Source: Caproicibacterium lactatifermentans (lineage in GTDB: Bacteria > Bacillota > Clostridia > Oscillospirales > Acutalibacteraceae). Taken from it: a DNA stretch of 64,000 nucleotides. This document shows, piece by piece, positions 45,458-53,943 of the stretch. The DNA lies in the NCBI RefSeq assembly GCF_013315815.1, contig NZ_CP046051.1, forward strand, positions 1,054,001 through 1,118,000. The letters run 5' to 3'. The stretch's first letter is position 1; the number at the start of each line of letters is the position of its first letter. Position numbers and translations under genes: made by a program. The notes under the pieces were generated by a model that made no database searches, was not told where the DNA came from, and saw only the letters and a program-made list of their open reading frames with translations.

Positions 45458-46210
45458 TTATTTCAGTAAGTCGGACATATCATAAAGACCCGCAGCTTTT
45501 CCCGCTAAAAATGCGGCTGCATTTACAGCACCAGCGGCAAATACCTCTTTTGACTGTGCAGAGTGAGAGATTGTAATAACTTCATGATTCCCAGCAAACA
45601 TTACTTCATGTTCACCAACAATGGTTCCGCCACGAATGGAATGAATTCCTATTTCAGAAGGTTCCCGTTTCTTTCGCTGGGAATGCCGGTCATAAACATA
45701 GTGCATATCTTCTCCGCGCGCCTGAGAAACCGCATCTGCAATCATCAGCGCTGTACCGCTGGGTGCATCAATTTTTTGATTATGATGTTTCTCAATAATT
45801 TCTACATCAAAATCCGGTCCTAAAACCTTTTCCGCTTTTTTACTCAGTTCTATTAGCAAATTGATGCCAAGTGACATATTGCGCGAATAAAAGACCGGAA
45901 TGGTTTTGGCAGCCTTTTTCAGTGCTTCCACTTGGCTGCTGTTATAACCTGTGGTGCACAGGACCACAGGAACCTTGTTTGCTTCTGCATAGTCCAACAG
46001 CGGCAGCAGGGCAGAGGGGTTAGAAAAATCAATGACCACATCAACCGGTACATTCACTTTTTCCGGAGAAGAAAAGACCGAAAATCCGCAGTCATCGCAC
46101 GGGCGCAAATCCACTCCGCCGACTGCCTGCATATCTTCACGGGAAGCCAGCATGCTTGCGACAACATGACCCATTCTTCCGCCGCAGCCGCTGATTAAAA
46201 CATTCATCAT
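45458..46210 (-). CDS. dapB: 4-hydroxy-tetrahydrodipicolinate reductase
   Basis: 250 codons. NAD(P)H-dependent reductase in lysine and diaminopimelate synthesis. N-terminal Rossmann ISGCGGRMGHVVASML, VVIDFSNPSALL, the catalytic His-rich IIEKHHNQKIDAPSGTALM, and HSIRGGTIVGEHEVMFAG are all present. It lies between dapA and the ACT protein gene, in the operon led by the lysine riboswitch. Confidence 0.96.
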   Translation of the reverse strand: MMNVLISGCGGRMGHVVASMLASREDMQAVGGVDLRPCDDCGFSVFSSPEKVNVPVDVVIDFSNPSALLPLLDYAEANKVPVVLCTTGYNSSQVEALKKAAKTIPVFYSRNMSLGINLLIELSKKAEKVLGPDFDVEIIEKHHNQKIDAPSGTALMIADAVSQARGEDMHYVYDRHSQRKKREPSEIGIHSIRGGTIVGEHEVMFAGNHEVITISHSAQSKEVFAAGAVNAAAFLAGKAAGLYDMSDLLK

Positions 46211-46240
46211 CGCTTTTTACATCCCATTTCTTTCAAAATA

Positions 46241-47131
46241 TTATGAAATTAGGCCATACCGTTTAAGGACCGCTGCCAATTCTTTCTTTGCTGCATCGTC
46301 CATTTCCACTAAAGGCAGCCGGCAGATTCCACAGTCATATCCCATCATGCGCAGTGCTTCTTTCACCGGAATCGGGTTAATATCCATAAACAGCGCATCC
46401 ATCAGCGGTAGATATTTTGCCTCCAACGATGCAGCTTGTTTCGTATCCCCATCTAGATAAGCTCTGCACAGCTCGTGCATCTGGTGGGGCAAACAGTTAG
46501 CAAACACTGAAATAACACCTTTTCCGCCAAGCGAGAGCATCGGCAGTGCCTGGTCATCATTTCCGGAATAAACATTAAAATTATCTTTGCATAAAGAAAT
46601 CGTGCGTGCCACAGAAGTAATGTCGCCATTGGCTTCCTTCACGCCATTAATCATCGGATGCTTCGCAAGAATCTGATAAGTTTCCGGCTTCACATTCACT
46701 CCTGTACGGGAAGGAACATTATAAATAATAATAGGTTTGTTTACTCTGTCAGCAAGATAAGTGTAATGCGCAATCAATCCGTTTTGAGAAGTTTTATTAT
46801 AGAAGGGTGTCACTACCAGCAGTGCATCGGCACCGGCTTCCTGTGCTGTTTTGCAAAGCTGCAACGCGGTTGCCGTGCAATTACTGCCTGCACCCGCGAT
46901 AACCGGCACACGTCCCGCCACTTTTTGAATACCACGCTGAAGAACCTTCTTATATTCTTCCGCAGTTAAAACCGGAGATTCACCTGTAGTTGCGCACAAA
47001 ACGACAGCATCCGTTCCGCTGGAAAGGTGCAGCTCCAGCAGGCGATCCAGCATTTCATAGTTTACAGACCCGTCCTGCGAAAAAGGGGTAACCAACGCAA
47101 CCGCAGAACCAGTAAAAATGGGATGTTTCAT
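46241..47131 (-). CDS. dapA: 4-hydroxy-tetrahydrodipicolinate synthase
   Basis: 296 codons, TIM-barrel aldolase. It condenses pyruvate with aspartate semialdehyde. The start is PIFTGSAVALVTPFSQDGSV; TTGESPVLTAEEYKKVL holds the conserved GESP turn; YNVPSRTGVNVKPETY and the Schiff-base lysine in INGVKEANGDIT follow. The ATG at 47131 has GGAGG at 9-nt spacing; the longer in-frame extension runs into asd and is a shadow. asd ends 22 nt upstream. Confidence 0.97.
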   Translation of the reverse strand: MKHPIFTGSAVALVTPFSQDGSVNYEMLDRLLELHLSSGTDAVVLCATTGESPVLTAEEYKKVLQRGIQKVAGRVPVIAGAGSNCTATALQLCKTAQEAGADALLVVTPFYNKTSQNGLIAHYTYLADRVNKPIIIYNVPSRTGVNVKPETYQILAKHPMINGVKEANGDITSVARTISLCKDNFNVYSGNDDQALPMLSLGGKGVISVFANCLPHQMHELCRAYLDGDTKQAASLEAKYLPLMDALFMDINPIPVKEALRMMGYDCGICRLPLVEMDDAAKKELAAVLKRYGLIS

Positions 47132-47153
47132 CAGAAATGCCTCCAAGATAAAT

Positions 47154-48233
47154 TTAATCCAAATAGCCCTTCGCTGCCAGCAGCTCGGCCAGCAGCACCG
47201 CACCGCCGGCAGCGCCGCGCAGTGTGTTATGGGACAAACATACAAACTTAATGGTGTACTGGCTGTCTGGGCGCAGACGTCCAATCGACACAGCCATGCC
47301 GTTTTCCAAGTTGCGGTCCAGACGCGTCTGCGGCCGATCCTCCTGATGGAAATAATGCAGGAACTGTTTAGGTGCACTTGGCAATTTTAGCTCCTGCGGC
47401 GCTCCCTTATAGGACTCCCACCGTTCAATGATTTCTTCCATGCTGACCGGCTTTTCAAAAGTAGCAAAAACGGCAGCGGTATGTCCGTCCGAAACAGGTA
47501 CACGCAGGCACTGAGAAGTAATATTCGGCTCCACAGCGTTTACAATCTGCCCGTTCTCAATATGTCCCCAGATTTTCATAGGCTCATTTTCACTTTTGCC
47601 TTCTTCACCGCCGATGTAGGGAATGACATTGTCCAGAATCTGCGGGAACGTTTCAAAAGTTTTGCCTGCGCCGGAAATTGCCTGATAAGTGCAAGCTAGG
47701 ACTTTTGTCACGTGTAAATCCATCAGCGGCTGAATAGCCGGTACATAGCTCTGCAAGGAACAGTTGGATTTCACCGCAATGAAGCCGCGTTTTGTGCCCA
47801 GGCGTTTACGCTGAACAGGAATGATTTCCGCATGGTCCGCATTGATTTCCGGAATAATCATCGGGACATCTGGTACTAAACGGTTGGCGCTGTTGTTGGA
47901 AATAACCGGACATTCCTGTTTGGCATATAACTCTTCCAGTGCCTTCGTAGCATCTTTCGGCATATTGACTGCACAAAAAACGAAGTCAACCAAGTCAATG
48001 ACTTTCTCCACATCTTTTTCAGCGTTGAAAATCACCATGCTTTTCATAGATTCAGGCATTGGTGCTTTCATCAGCCAGTGGTCGCCTACGGCCTCTTCAT
48101 AGGTTTTTCCCGCGGAACGTGCACTGGCTGCGAGGGCTGTAACATGAAACCATGGATGATTTTCCAGAAGCGTAGCAAAACGCTGCCCAACCATACCTGT
48201 TGCACCGATGATTCCAACACTAAACTGCCTCAT
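47154..48233 (-). CDS. asd: Aspartate-semialdehyde dehydrogenase
   Basis: 359 codons, the longer archaeal/fungal-type Asd. It reduces aspartyl phosphate to the semialdehyde shared by lysine, threonine and methionine synthesis. The N-terminal Rossmann GIIGATGMVGQRFATLL, active-site Cys in AVKSNCSLQSYVPAI and RVPVSDGHTAAVFATF are visible. GAGGAGG lies just upstream of the ATG. First gene after the lysine riboswitch; lysC is not in this window. Confidence 0.96.
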   Translation of the reverse strand: MRQFSVGIIGATGMVGQRFATLLENHPWFHVTALAASARSAGKTYEEAVGDHWLMKAPMPESMKSMVIFNAEKDVEKVIDLVDFVFCAVNMPKDATKALEELYAKQECPVISNNSANRLVPDVPMIIPEINADHAEIIPVQRKRLGTKRGFIAVKSNCSLQSYVPAIQPLMDLHVTKVLACTYQAISGAGKTFETFPQILDNVIPYIGGEEGKSENEPMKIWGHIENGQIVNAVEPNITSQCLRVPVSDGHTAAVFATFEKPVSMEEIIERWESYKGAPQELKLPSAPKQFLHYFHQEDRPQTRLDRNLENGMAVSIGRLRPDSQYTIKFVCLSHNTLRGAAGGAVLLAELLAAKGYLD

Positions 48234-48283
48234 TTTTACAAAAGCCTCCTCAAGGGTATGAAAAAATCTGGGGATCAGAAATG

Positions 48284-48307
48284 AAAAAGACCGGTTGCAA
48301 ACCGGTC
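48284..48307 (-). terminator. Riboswitch-controlled terminator before asd
   Basis: Minus strand: GACCGGT TTGCA ACCGGTC stem followed by TTTTTC. Located between the lysine aptamer and asd, so it is probably the expression platform. Confidence 0.88.
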
Positions 48308-48360
48308 GTCATGCTCTTATAATAGAGAGGTTCGGCAAACGTATTATTGAACTGCTTGCC

Positions 48361-48525
48361 GATAGCGCTCCATCATAATTCTATGACGACAGTTGAGTCG
48401 ATGTTTCACACACTCAACCAGGAATTGCTGTTCCAAGCCATCCCTTCGGCGAATTTTCCTTTTACAGACTGTCACCGGCTTTGGCAGCCTCAAGCTCTGC
48501 TACTCTTCAAATCCGCGCCTCTATC
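48361..48525 (-). promoter_or_regulatory. Lysine riboswitch (L box)
   Basis: On the minus strand the aptamer opens with GATAGAGGCGCG, contains the loop-E-like AAGAGTA, a GCCGAAGG turn, a long P4/P5 region and closes with GGAGCGCTATC. GATAG at one end pairs with CTATC at the other. These core elements match the L-box consensus. With the following terminator it should switch off asd-dapA-dapB-ACT when lysine is plentiful. Confidence 0.95.
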
Positions 48526-48533
48526 TTCTGCCT

Positions 48534-48562
48534 ATCATAGCAGACTTGTTATTAGATGTCAA
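48534..48562 (-). promoter_or_regulatory. Promoter of the asd operon
   Basis: Minus strand: TTGACA (48557-48562), 17-nt spacer, TATGAT (48534-48539), directly upstream of the lysine aptamer. Interleaved with the plus-strand queA promoter. Confidence 0.9.
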
Positions 48563-48574
48563 TTTATTTATAAT
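48546..48574 (+). promoter_or_regulatory. Probable queA-tgt promoter
   Basis: TTGTTA (48546-48551), 17-nt spacer, TATAAT (48569-48574). It overlaps the divergent asd promoter. A CTAAAAGCT/AGCTTTTAG hairpin (48614-48640) and a 17-codon ORF starting at 48589 lie in the leader. Confidence 0.6.
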
Positions 48575-48661
48575 AAAGAAAACATAATGAAACAGCCGTA
48601 TTTCATAAATTTTCTAAAAGCTAAGAAGCACAGCTTTTAGTCATACTTTTAGGAGAAAGAT

Positions 48662-49708
48662 ATGCAATTAGACCTTAATAATTTACAGACAAAAGACTTC
48701 TATTACGACCTGCCCAAAGAACTTATTGCGCAGATTCCGGTGGAGCCGCGTGATGTTTCCCGTCTATTGACTTTGAATAAAAAGACGGGGGAAATTGCCC
48801 ACTGCCATTTTCATGATATTACAGACTGGCTTCATCCAGGTGACTGCCTTGTTCTGAACGATTCCCGTGTACTTCCCGCGCGTATTTATGGTATTAAAGA
48901 AGACACTGGTGCCCGAGTGGAGTTTTTGCTGCTGACAAATCAAGGGAACGATACATGGGAAGTTCTGTGCAAGCCGGGGAAAAAGGCAAAAATTGGAACA
49001 CACTTTTCCTTTGGGGACGGTCTGCTGAAGGCCGAAGTCATTGACGTACACGATGACGGAAACCGTATTGTGAAATTTTCTTACGCCGGCAGCTTTTTCT
49101 CAATTTTGGATCAGATTGGGCAGATGCCTCTGCCGCCGTACATCAAAACAAAGCTAAAGGACCAGGAACGCTACCAGACTGTTTATTCCAAAGAAGTCGG
49201 TTCCGCCGCCGCACCAACCGCCGGTCTGCACTTTACAAAGGAACTGCTGGAAAAAGTAAAAGCAATGGGTGTAAAAGTGGAATTTGTCACCTTGCATGTC
49301 GGGCTGGGAACATTCCGTCCAGTAACTGCAGATAAAGTAGTGGACCATAAAATGCACTCTGAACATTATTATCTGCCGCAGTCCACTGCCGATGTTATCA
49401 ATGAAACGAAAAAATCCGGAAATCGTGTGATCGCTGTCGGTACCACCAGCTGCCGCACACTGGAAAGTGTCGCTGCAAAAGAAGGCTGTATAAAGGAAAG
49501 TGAAGGCTGGACCGACATTTTCATATATCCGGGATTCCAGTTTAAAGTTCTGGACGGACTCATTACAAACTTTCATCTTCCAGAAAGCACACTTATTATG
49601 TTGGTCAGCGCCTTTGCCGGCTATGACCATATTATGAATGCATATAAGGTTGCTGTGCAGGAAAAATACCGCTTTTTCTCTTTTGGAGATGCCATGTTCA
49701 TATATTAA
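48662..49708 (+). CDS. queA: S-adenosylmethionine:tRNA ribosyltransferase-isomerase
   Basis: 348 codons. It uses SAM as ribose donor to turn preQ1 in tRNA into epoxyqueuosine. [53 protein letters not shown] and [10 protein letters not shown] are family landmarks. AGGAGAAAGAT supplies the ribosome-binding site. It pairs with tgt, the previous step in the pathway, 39 nt downstream. Confidence 0.97.
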   Translation: MQLDLNNLQTKDFYYDLPKELIAQIPVEPRDVSRLLTLNKKTGEIAHCHFHDITDWLHPGDCLVLNDSRVLPARIYGIKEDTGARVEFLLLTNQGNDTWEVLCKPGKKAKIGTHFSFGDGLLKAEVIDVHDDGNRIVKFSYAGSFFSILDQIGQMPLPPYIKTKLKDQERYQTVYSKEVGSAAAPTAGLHFTKELLEKVKAMGVKVEFVTLHVGLGTFRPVTADKVVDHKMHSEHYYLPQSTADVINETKKSGNRVIAVGTTSCRTLESVAAKEGCIKESEGWTDIFIYPGFQFKVLDGLITNFHLPESTLIMLVSAFAGYDHIMNAYKVAVQEKYRFFSFGDAMFIY

Positions 49709-49747
49709 TTGCGCAAAATTTTTATTTTGTATAAAGGGTCTGAATCT

Positions 49748-50878
49748 ATGTATACACTTTTAAAACAAGAGGGGCTTGCACGCAGGGGCACTTTTCAAAC
49801 ACCACATGGTACTGTTCAAATGCCGGCTTTCATGAACGTTGCTACCGCGGGTGCTATTAAGGGCGCTGTTTCTGCGTTGGATTTAAAGGCTGTTCACTGT
49901 CAGGTTCAACTGTGTAACACCTATCATCTGCATCTGCGCCCGGGAGATGAACAAGTTTATCAGCTTGGCGGTCTGCAGCGTTTTACCCGCTGGGATGGCC
50001 CAATTTTAACTGACAGCGGCGGCTTTCAGGTTTTCTCGCTGGCCAAGCTTCGGAATATTACCGAAGAGGGCGTCACCTTTGCTTCCCATATTGATGGGCA
50101 TAAAATCTTTATGGGCCCAGAGGAAAGTATGCGTATTCAATCGCATCTTGGCAGCACAATCGCCATGGCTTTCGATGAATGTATGCAAAATCCTGCAGAA
50201 TATGATTATGCAAAACATTCGGTAGAGCGCACAACGCGCTGGCTTCACCGCTGCAAAGCAGAGCTTACCCAGCTTAATGCGCAGCCTGACACAATCAACC
50301 CGCAGCAGATGCTCTGGGGGATTAACCAGGGAAGTGTCTATGATGACCTGCGTGTGGAGCATATGAAACAAATTGCGGAACTTGATTTGCCTGGGTATGC
50401 GATTGGGGGGCTCGCCGTAGGGGAAAGTGCTGACATAATGTACCATATCCTTGAAGTGCTGAACCCTTATATGCCCAAGGATAAGCCGCGTTATCTGATG
50501 GGGGTTGGTACGCCCGCCAATATTTTAGAAGGTGTGCGCCGCGGCGTTGATATTTTTGACTGTGTAATGCCTACCCGCAACGCCCGCCATGGACACGCCT
50601 TTACTATGGAAGGTGTTCGCAATCTGATGAACGCGAAATATGCACTGGACCAAAATCCGTTGGAGGAAGGCTGTCAATGCCCAACTTGTCAGCACTTTAC
50701 CCGCGCCTACATTCATCACTTACTGAAAGCTAGAGAAATGCTTGGAATGCGGCTAATGGTTTTGCATAATCTTTACTTCTATAATACCTTCATGGAGAAA
50801 ATTCGTGCAGCGCTGGATGCCGGAAATTTCGATGAATTCTACCGCAGCCATATTGATTCCGTCAGCCGAAGAATATAA
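49748..50878 (+). CDS. tgt: tRNA-guanine transglycosylase
   Basis: 376 codons. It swaps G34 of GUN-anticodon tRNAs for preQ1. LTDSGGFQVFSL, MAFDECMQNP and GGLAVGESADIM are seen; the C-terminal zinc site is CQCPTCQHFTRAYIHHL. The Val in GGLAVGE is the residue typical of preQ1-using bacterial enzymes (eukaryotic queuine enzymes carry Gly), so a preQ1 supply is expected. The ATG at 49748 has AAAGGG upstream; in-frame codons back to 49709 are not family-like. Confidence 0.97.
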   Translation: MYTLLKQEGLARRGTFQTPHGTVQMPAFMNVATAGAIKGAVSALDLKAVHCQVQLCNTYHLHLRPGDEQVYQLGGLQRFTRWDGPILTDSGGFQVFSLAKLRNITEEGVTFASHIDGHKIFMGPEESMRIQSHLGSTIAMAFDECMQNPAEYDYAKHSVERTTRWLHRCKAELTQLNAQPDTINPQQMLWGINQGSVYDDLRVEHMKQIAELDLPGYAIGGLAVGESADIMYHILEVLNPYMPKDKPRYLMGVGTPANILEGVRRGVDIFDCVMPTRNARHGHAFTMEGVRNLMNAKYALDQNPLEEGCQCPTCQHFTRAYIHHLLKAREMLGMRLMVLHNLYFYNTFMEKIRAALDAGNFDEFYRSHIDSVSRRI

Positions 50879-50915
50879 CGGATTTTATTTCTGCTGTAAG
50901 ATTTTATAATTTTTC

Positions 50916-50944
50916 TTGCAAGCCCGTCCAGGAATTGATATAAT
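50916..50944 (+). promoter_or_regulatory. yajC promoter
   Basis: TTGCAA (50916-50921), 17-nt spacer, TATAAT (50939-50944), about 32 nt before the yajC ATG. Confidence 0.8.
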
Positions 50945-50975
50945 AAATACATTCACTTGGAGGTGCTGAAAGAAT

Positions 50976-51410
50976 ATGTTTAACCCTGTATTTCTATCTT
51001 CTTCCGCTGCCAGCTCAGCAAACAGCTCGTCTGCTGCACTTGTTACCTTTGTACCCATCATCCTACTGTGCGTATTGATGTGGCTGGTTATGCGTCCTTC
51101 AAGCAAGCGGCGCAAAGAAGAAGAGAAAATGCGCAAAAACGCGCAGATTGGCGATGATATTACAACAATCGGCGGCATTTGCGGACGTATTGTCGGTATC
51201 AAGGAAGATAATGATTCCCTGATTATCGAAACCGGTACAGACCGCATCAAGCTGCGCATTAAGCGCTGGGCAATTGGCAGTGTCGACACCGTACATGATG
51301 CACCGGCAGAGCCACCCAAAAAGAAGAGAAGGTTTTTCGGAAAGAAAGAAGATGCAGAGGATTCTGCTGCAAAGTCAAAAGAAGAGAAGCTGGAACAGCA
51401 GGTCAAGTAA
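50976..51410 (+). CDS. yajC: Preprotein translocase subunit YajC
   Basis: 144 codons. One N-terminal membrane segment (about 20-40), then MRPSSKRRKEEEKMRKNAQI, GDDITTIGGICGRIVGIKED and a charged Lys/Glu-rich tail. YajC associates with SecDF at the Sec channel. GGAGGTG precedes the ATG. The tail is longer and more charged than in many homologues. Confidence 0.92.
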   Translation: MFNPVFLSSSAASSANSSSAALVTFVPIILLCVLMWLVMRPSSKRRKEEEKMRKNAQIGDDITTIGGICGRIVGIKEDNDSLIIETGTDRIKLRIKRWAIGSVDTVHDAPAEPPKKKRRFFGKKEDAEDSAAKSKEEKLEQQVK

Positions 51411-51533
51411 AATGTTTGAAAACAGAACGAATCTTTTCTTCTAATTCTTCTAAAAAACCAACTAATCAGAATACTGAAACAGCTTCCCTCATAGATTATC
51501 TGCAGAAGGATAATGGTGGGGGAGGCCTTTTTT

Positions 51534-51944
51534 ATGAAAACCAGCCGGACGATTGCTTTAAAACCTGGAACTCTTTTATTTCGCTCTATCCTAACTGGCA
51601 CCGTTGGTGGCGCGGCTATTTGTGCTTTGCTTCTGCTTTTGGCAGCGGCAGCGGTCCAGTCCAGCGGACAGTTGCCACAAGATTTGCTGCAGCCAATGAT
51701 TCTGATTATCTCCGCAGTCAGTGCCTTCTTTGCTGGTCTTTTTGCAGGAAAAGTCAGTCACCGCAGGGGACTGCTGCTTGGAATGGGCTGTGGTATGCTT
51801 TTGTTCTTGCTGTGTCTGATTGGCGGTGCAGTGAATTCACATGATGTCCTTAGCATTTCCTCTCTTACTCGTATGATGGTCATGGTTTTGTCTGGAGCGC
51901 TGGGTGGATATCTTGCCATTTACCGTCGGTCAAAAATCAGATAA
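51534..51944 (+). CDS. TIGR04086-like small membrane protein
   Basis: 136 codons with four hydrophobic segments and no charged loops of note. The order yajC, this gene, SCIFF peptide, SCIFF maturase is a recurring Clostridia arrangement. ATG at 51534 has GGGGGAGG upstream; a GTG at 51513 overlaps the site. Role unknown; the neighbourhood suggests, but does not show, a link to secretion or to the SCIFF peptide. Confidence 0.75.
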   Translation: MKTSRTIALKPGTLLFRSILTGTVGGAAICALLLLLAAAAVQSSGQLPQDLLQPMILIISAVSAFFAGLFAGKVSHRRGLLLGMGCGMLLFLLCLIGGAVNSHDVLSISSLTRMMVMVLSGALGGYLAIYRRSKIR

Positions 51945-51977
51945 TCTGATAAATTTCTTCCTTTCACTTTGGATTTG

Positions 51978-51986
51978 TGTTATAAT
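51978..51986 (+). promoter_or_regulatory. Extended -10 promoter of scfA
   Basis: TGTTATAAT (51978-51986), that is TATAAT with a TGn extension, 34 nt before the scfA ATG; no good -35. Confidence 0.6.
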
Positions 51987-52019
51987 GAAAGAAACTTTGA
52001 GGAAAGGTCGGAAAATTTC

Positions 52020-52166
52020 ATGAAGCAGATTAAAACACTGAATCAGGCAAACTTGAAGGAAAGCTGCGTTAAGGGTGGCTGCGGTGAATGCCAGGCATCC
52101 TGCCAGTCTGCCTGCAAAGTTTCCTGTACAGTTGCAAACCAGAAGTGCGAAAATAAAAATCGCTGA
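52020..52166 (+). CDS. scfA: SCIFF ribosomal peptide precursor (six-Cys-in-45 family)
   Basis: 48 codons. Leader KQIKTLNQANLKES, then a Cys-rich core with Cys at 16, 21, 24, 28, 32, 36 and 43, including CQASCQSACKVSCTVANQ. The last six match the family spacing; Cys16 is an extra one. SCIFF precursors are ubiquitous in Clostridia and are crosslinked by a radical SAM enzyme into a thioether-bridged peptide. The maturase gene scfB follows 95 nt downstream, beyond a terminator. AGGAAAGG lies upstream of the ATG. Confidence 0.95.
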   Translation: MKQIKTLNQANLKESCVKGGCGECQASCQSACKVSCTVANQKCENKNR

Positions 52167-52208
52167 AACAGCTGACATAATGTCCTGTTAAAAACGCACA
52201 ATTTTCGT

Positions 52209-52240
52209 AAGGGGCAGGCTGTGTCTGCCCCTTTATTTTT
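52209..52240 (+). terminator. Terminator/attenuator between scfA and scfB
   Basis: AAGGGGCAG (52209-52217) pairs with CTGCCCCTT (52225-52233), then TTATTTTT. It would let the peptide mRNA accumulate above the maturase mRNA. Confidence 0.85.
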
Positions 52241-52261
52241 GTAATAATGGAGTTTTAAAAA

Positions 52262-53623
52262 ATGATACATAAGTACACACTTAACGGCTTCCAAATTGTT
52301 CTGGACACAAACTCCGGTGCTGTTCATCTATTTGAGCCCGCACCATATGACCTGTTGGATTATCTGGACGATTCCGTTCCGGAGCAAATGCCTGAGGCTG
52401 CCAAAAAAGCGCTTTTGCCGAAATACGGTGCTGACACTTTAAATGAAGCTTATCAGGAGCTTCTGGCACTGCAGGCAAAGGGACAGCTGTTCTCTTCCGA
52501 CGATTATGAACAATTTGCCGGTATGATGAAAGACGCACCTATTAAGTCCATGTGCTTGAATATTGCACATGACTGCAATCTTCGCTGTGCCTACTGTTTT
52601 GCAGCACAAGGTGACTTCGGCAAGGGACGTATGCTGATGCCTTTTAAAGTAGCCAAAGCTGCTATTGATTTTCTCATTAAAGAATCCGCCAGCCGTTATA
52701 ATTTGGAGGTCGATTTCTTCGGCGGTGAACCGCTGATGAACTTTGATGTTGTAAAACAAACGGTTGCCTACGCACGCAGCCTGGAAAAAAGGTACAATAA
52801 AAATTTCCGCTTTACAATCACCACAAATGGTTTGCTGCTTGATGATGACAAAATAGATTTTATTAATCGGGAGATGTCCAACTGCGTTCTGTCTCTTGAT
52901 GGCCGCAAAGAAGTGAATGATCGGCTGCGCGTCTGCCCGGACGGCAAAACCGGTTCTTATGATATAATTGTGCCAAAATTTCAAAAGCTCGTTGCCGGCA
53001 GGGGAGATAAGGACTATTATGTCCGCGGTACATTTACAAAGCATAACCTTGACTTTGTAAATGATATTCTGGAAATGGAGCGGCTCGGCTTTGATGAGAT
53101 TTCAGTAGAGCCTGTTGTTTCTGACCCTATGCTTCCATATTCCATTCAAGAAGAGGACTTGCCTGTTGTATTTAAAGAATATGAGCACCTTTCAAATGTA
53201 ATGATTGAAAAAAAGAAATCAGGAAAGTGCTTTAACTTTTTCCATTTTATGATTGACCTGAACCAAGGACCGTGCGCAATTAAGCGTCTGCGCGGCTGCA
53301 GCTGCGGTAATGAATACGTTGCGGTAACTCCTTTGGGAGAAATTTTCCCATGCCACCAGTTTGTCGGAAATGATGAATGGATTATGGGAAACGTATTAGA
53401 TGGAACATATGACCATGAAATGAAAAATCGTTTCGCTGCCGCCAACGTTTATACAAAATCGGAATGCAAAAACTGCTGGGCAAAATTCTATTGCAGCGGC
53501 GGCTGCAATGCGAACAACCAAAAATACGAGGGCAGCATCTTGAAGCCACACAGCATTGCCTGCCAGCTGGAGAAAAAACGCCTGGAATGTGCAATTATGA
53601 TTCAAGCGGCAATGGCAGAATAA
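52262..53623 (+). CDS. scfB: SCIFF peptide radical SAM maturase
   Basis: 453 codons. An N-terminal peptide-binding region precedes the SAM-cluster motif CNLRCAYCF (Cys 105, 109, 112). DFFGGEPLMNFD and the C-terminal SPASM region follow, with ISTCHQ-like IFPCHQFVGN, KNCWAKFYCSGGCNANN and an additional late Cys binding auxiliary 4Fe-4S clusters. It forms thioether bonds between Cys and partner residues of the SCIFF peptide. The immediate neighbour of scfA, as in other Clostridia. Confidence 0.95.
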   Translation: MIHKYTLNGFQIVLDTNSGAVHLFEPAPYDLLDYLDDSVPEQMPEAAKKALLPKYGADTLNEAYQELLALQAKGQLFSSDDYEQFAGMMKDAPIKSMCLNIAHDCNLRCAYCFAAQGDFGKGRMLMPFKVAKAAIDFLIKESASRYNLEVDFFGGEPLMNFDVVKQTVAYARSLEKRYNKNFRFTITTNGLLLDDDKIDFINREMSNCVLSLDGRKEVNDRLRVCPDGKTGSYDIIVPKFQKLVAGRGDKDYYVRGTFTKHNLDFVNDILEMERLGFDEISVEPVVSDPMLPYSIQEEDLPVVFKEYEHLSNVMIEKKKSGKCFNFFHFMIDLNQGPCAIKRLRGCSCGNEYVAVTPLGEIFPCHQFVGNDEWIMGNVLDGTYDHEMKNRFAAANVYTKSECKNCWAKFYCSGGCNANNQKYEGSILKPHSIACQLEKKRLECAIMIQAAMAE

Positions 53624-53634
53624 AATCCTTTTTT

Positions 53635-53669
53635 GCGCCTGCTTATGCACAAACAGCAGGTGCCTTTTT
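53635..53669 (+). terminator. Intrinsic terminator after scfB
   Basis: GCGCCTGCT (53635-53643) pairs with AGCAGGTGC (53655-53663), then CTTTTTG. Confidence 0.85.
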
Positions 53670-53697
53670 GTTTATCATATAAGAGAATTGTATCATT

Positions 53698-53735
53698 TTA
53701 TGCCTTTCCAATTATGTTATGCCTTTCCAATTATG
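53698..53735. repeat. Two tandem copies of a 19-bp repeat
   Basis: TTATGCCTTTCCAATTATG occurs at 53698-53716 and again at 53717-53735. It lies in the 320-bp gap before spoIIM, which otherwise holds the scfB terminator, a TATAAT near 53795 (TTGAAA 15 nt upstream, unusually short spacing) and a TTCCGTT/AACGGAA hairpin near 53829-53854. Confidence 0.85.
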
Positions 53736-53943
53736 CACTTCTCATAATTTTATGGCAATTTGCGGCTATCTGTTGAAACAAATAAAAAATAGGTATAATA
53801 TAGGAAAAGACTGCCTTTCGTGATACCTTTTCCGTTGTGTGCTGCAGGAACGGAAGGGACATATCTGTACTGCCTGATTCATACATTTATCTGTAACACA
53901 ACAGACGAGTACCGAGAAGAAAAAATGGAAAGGCAGCAATCCT

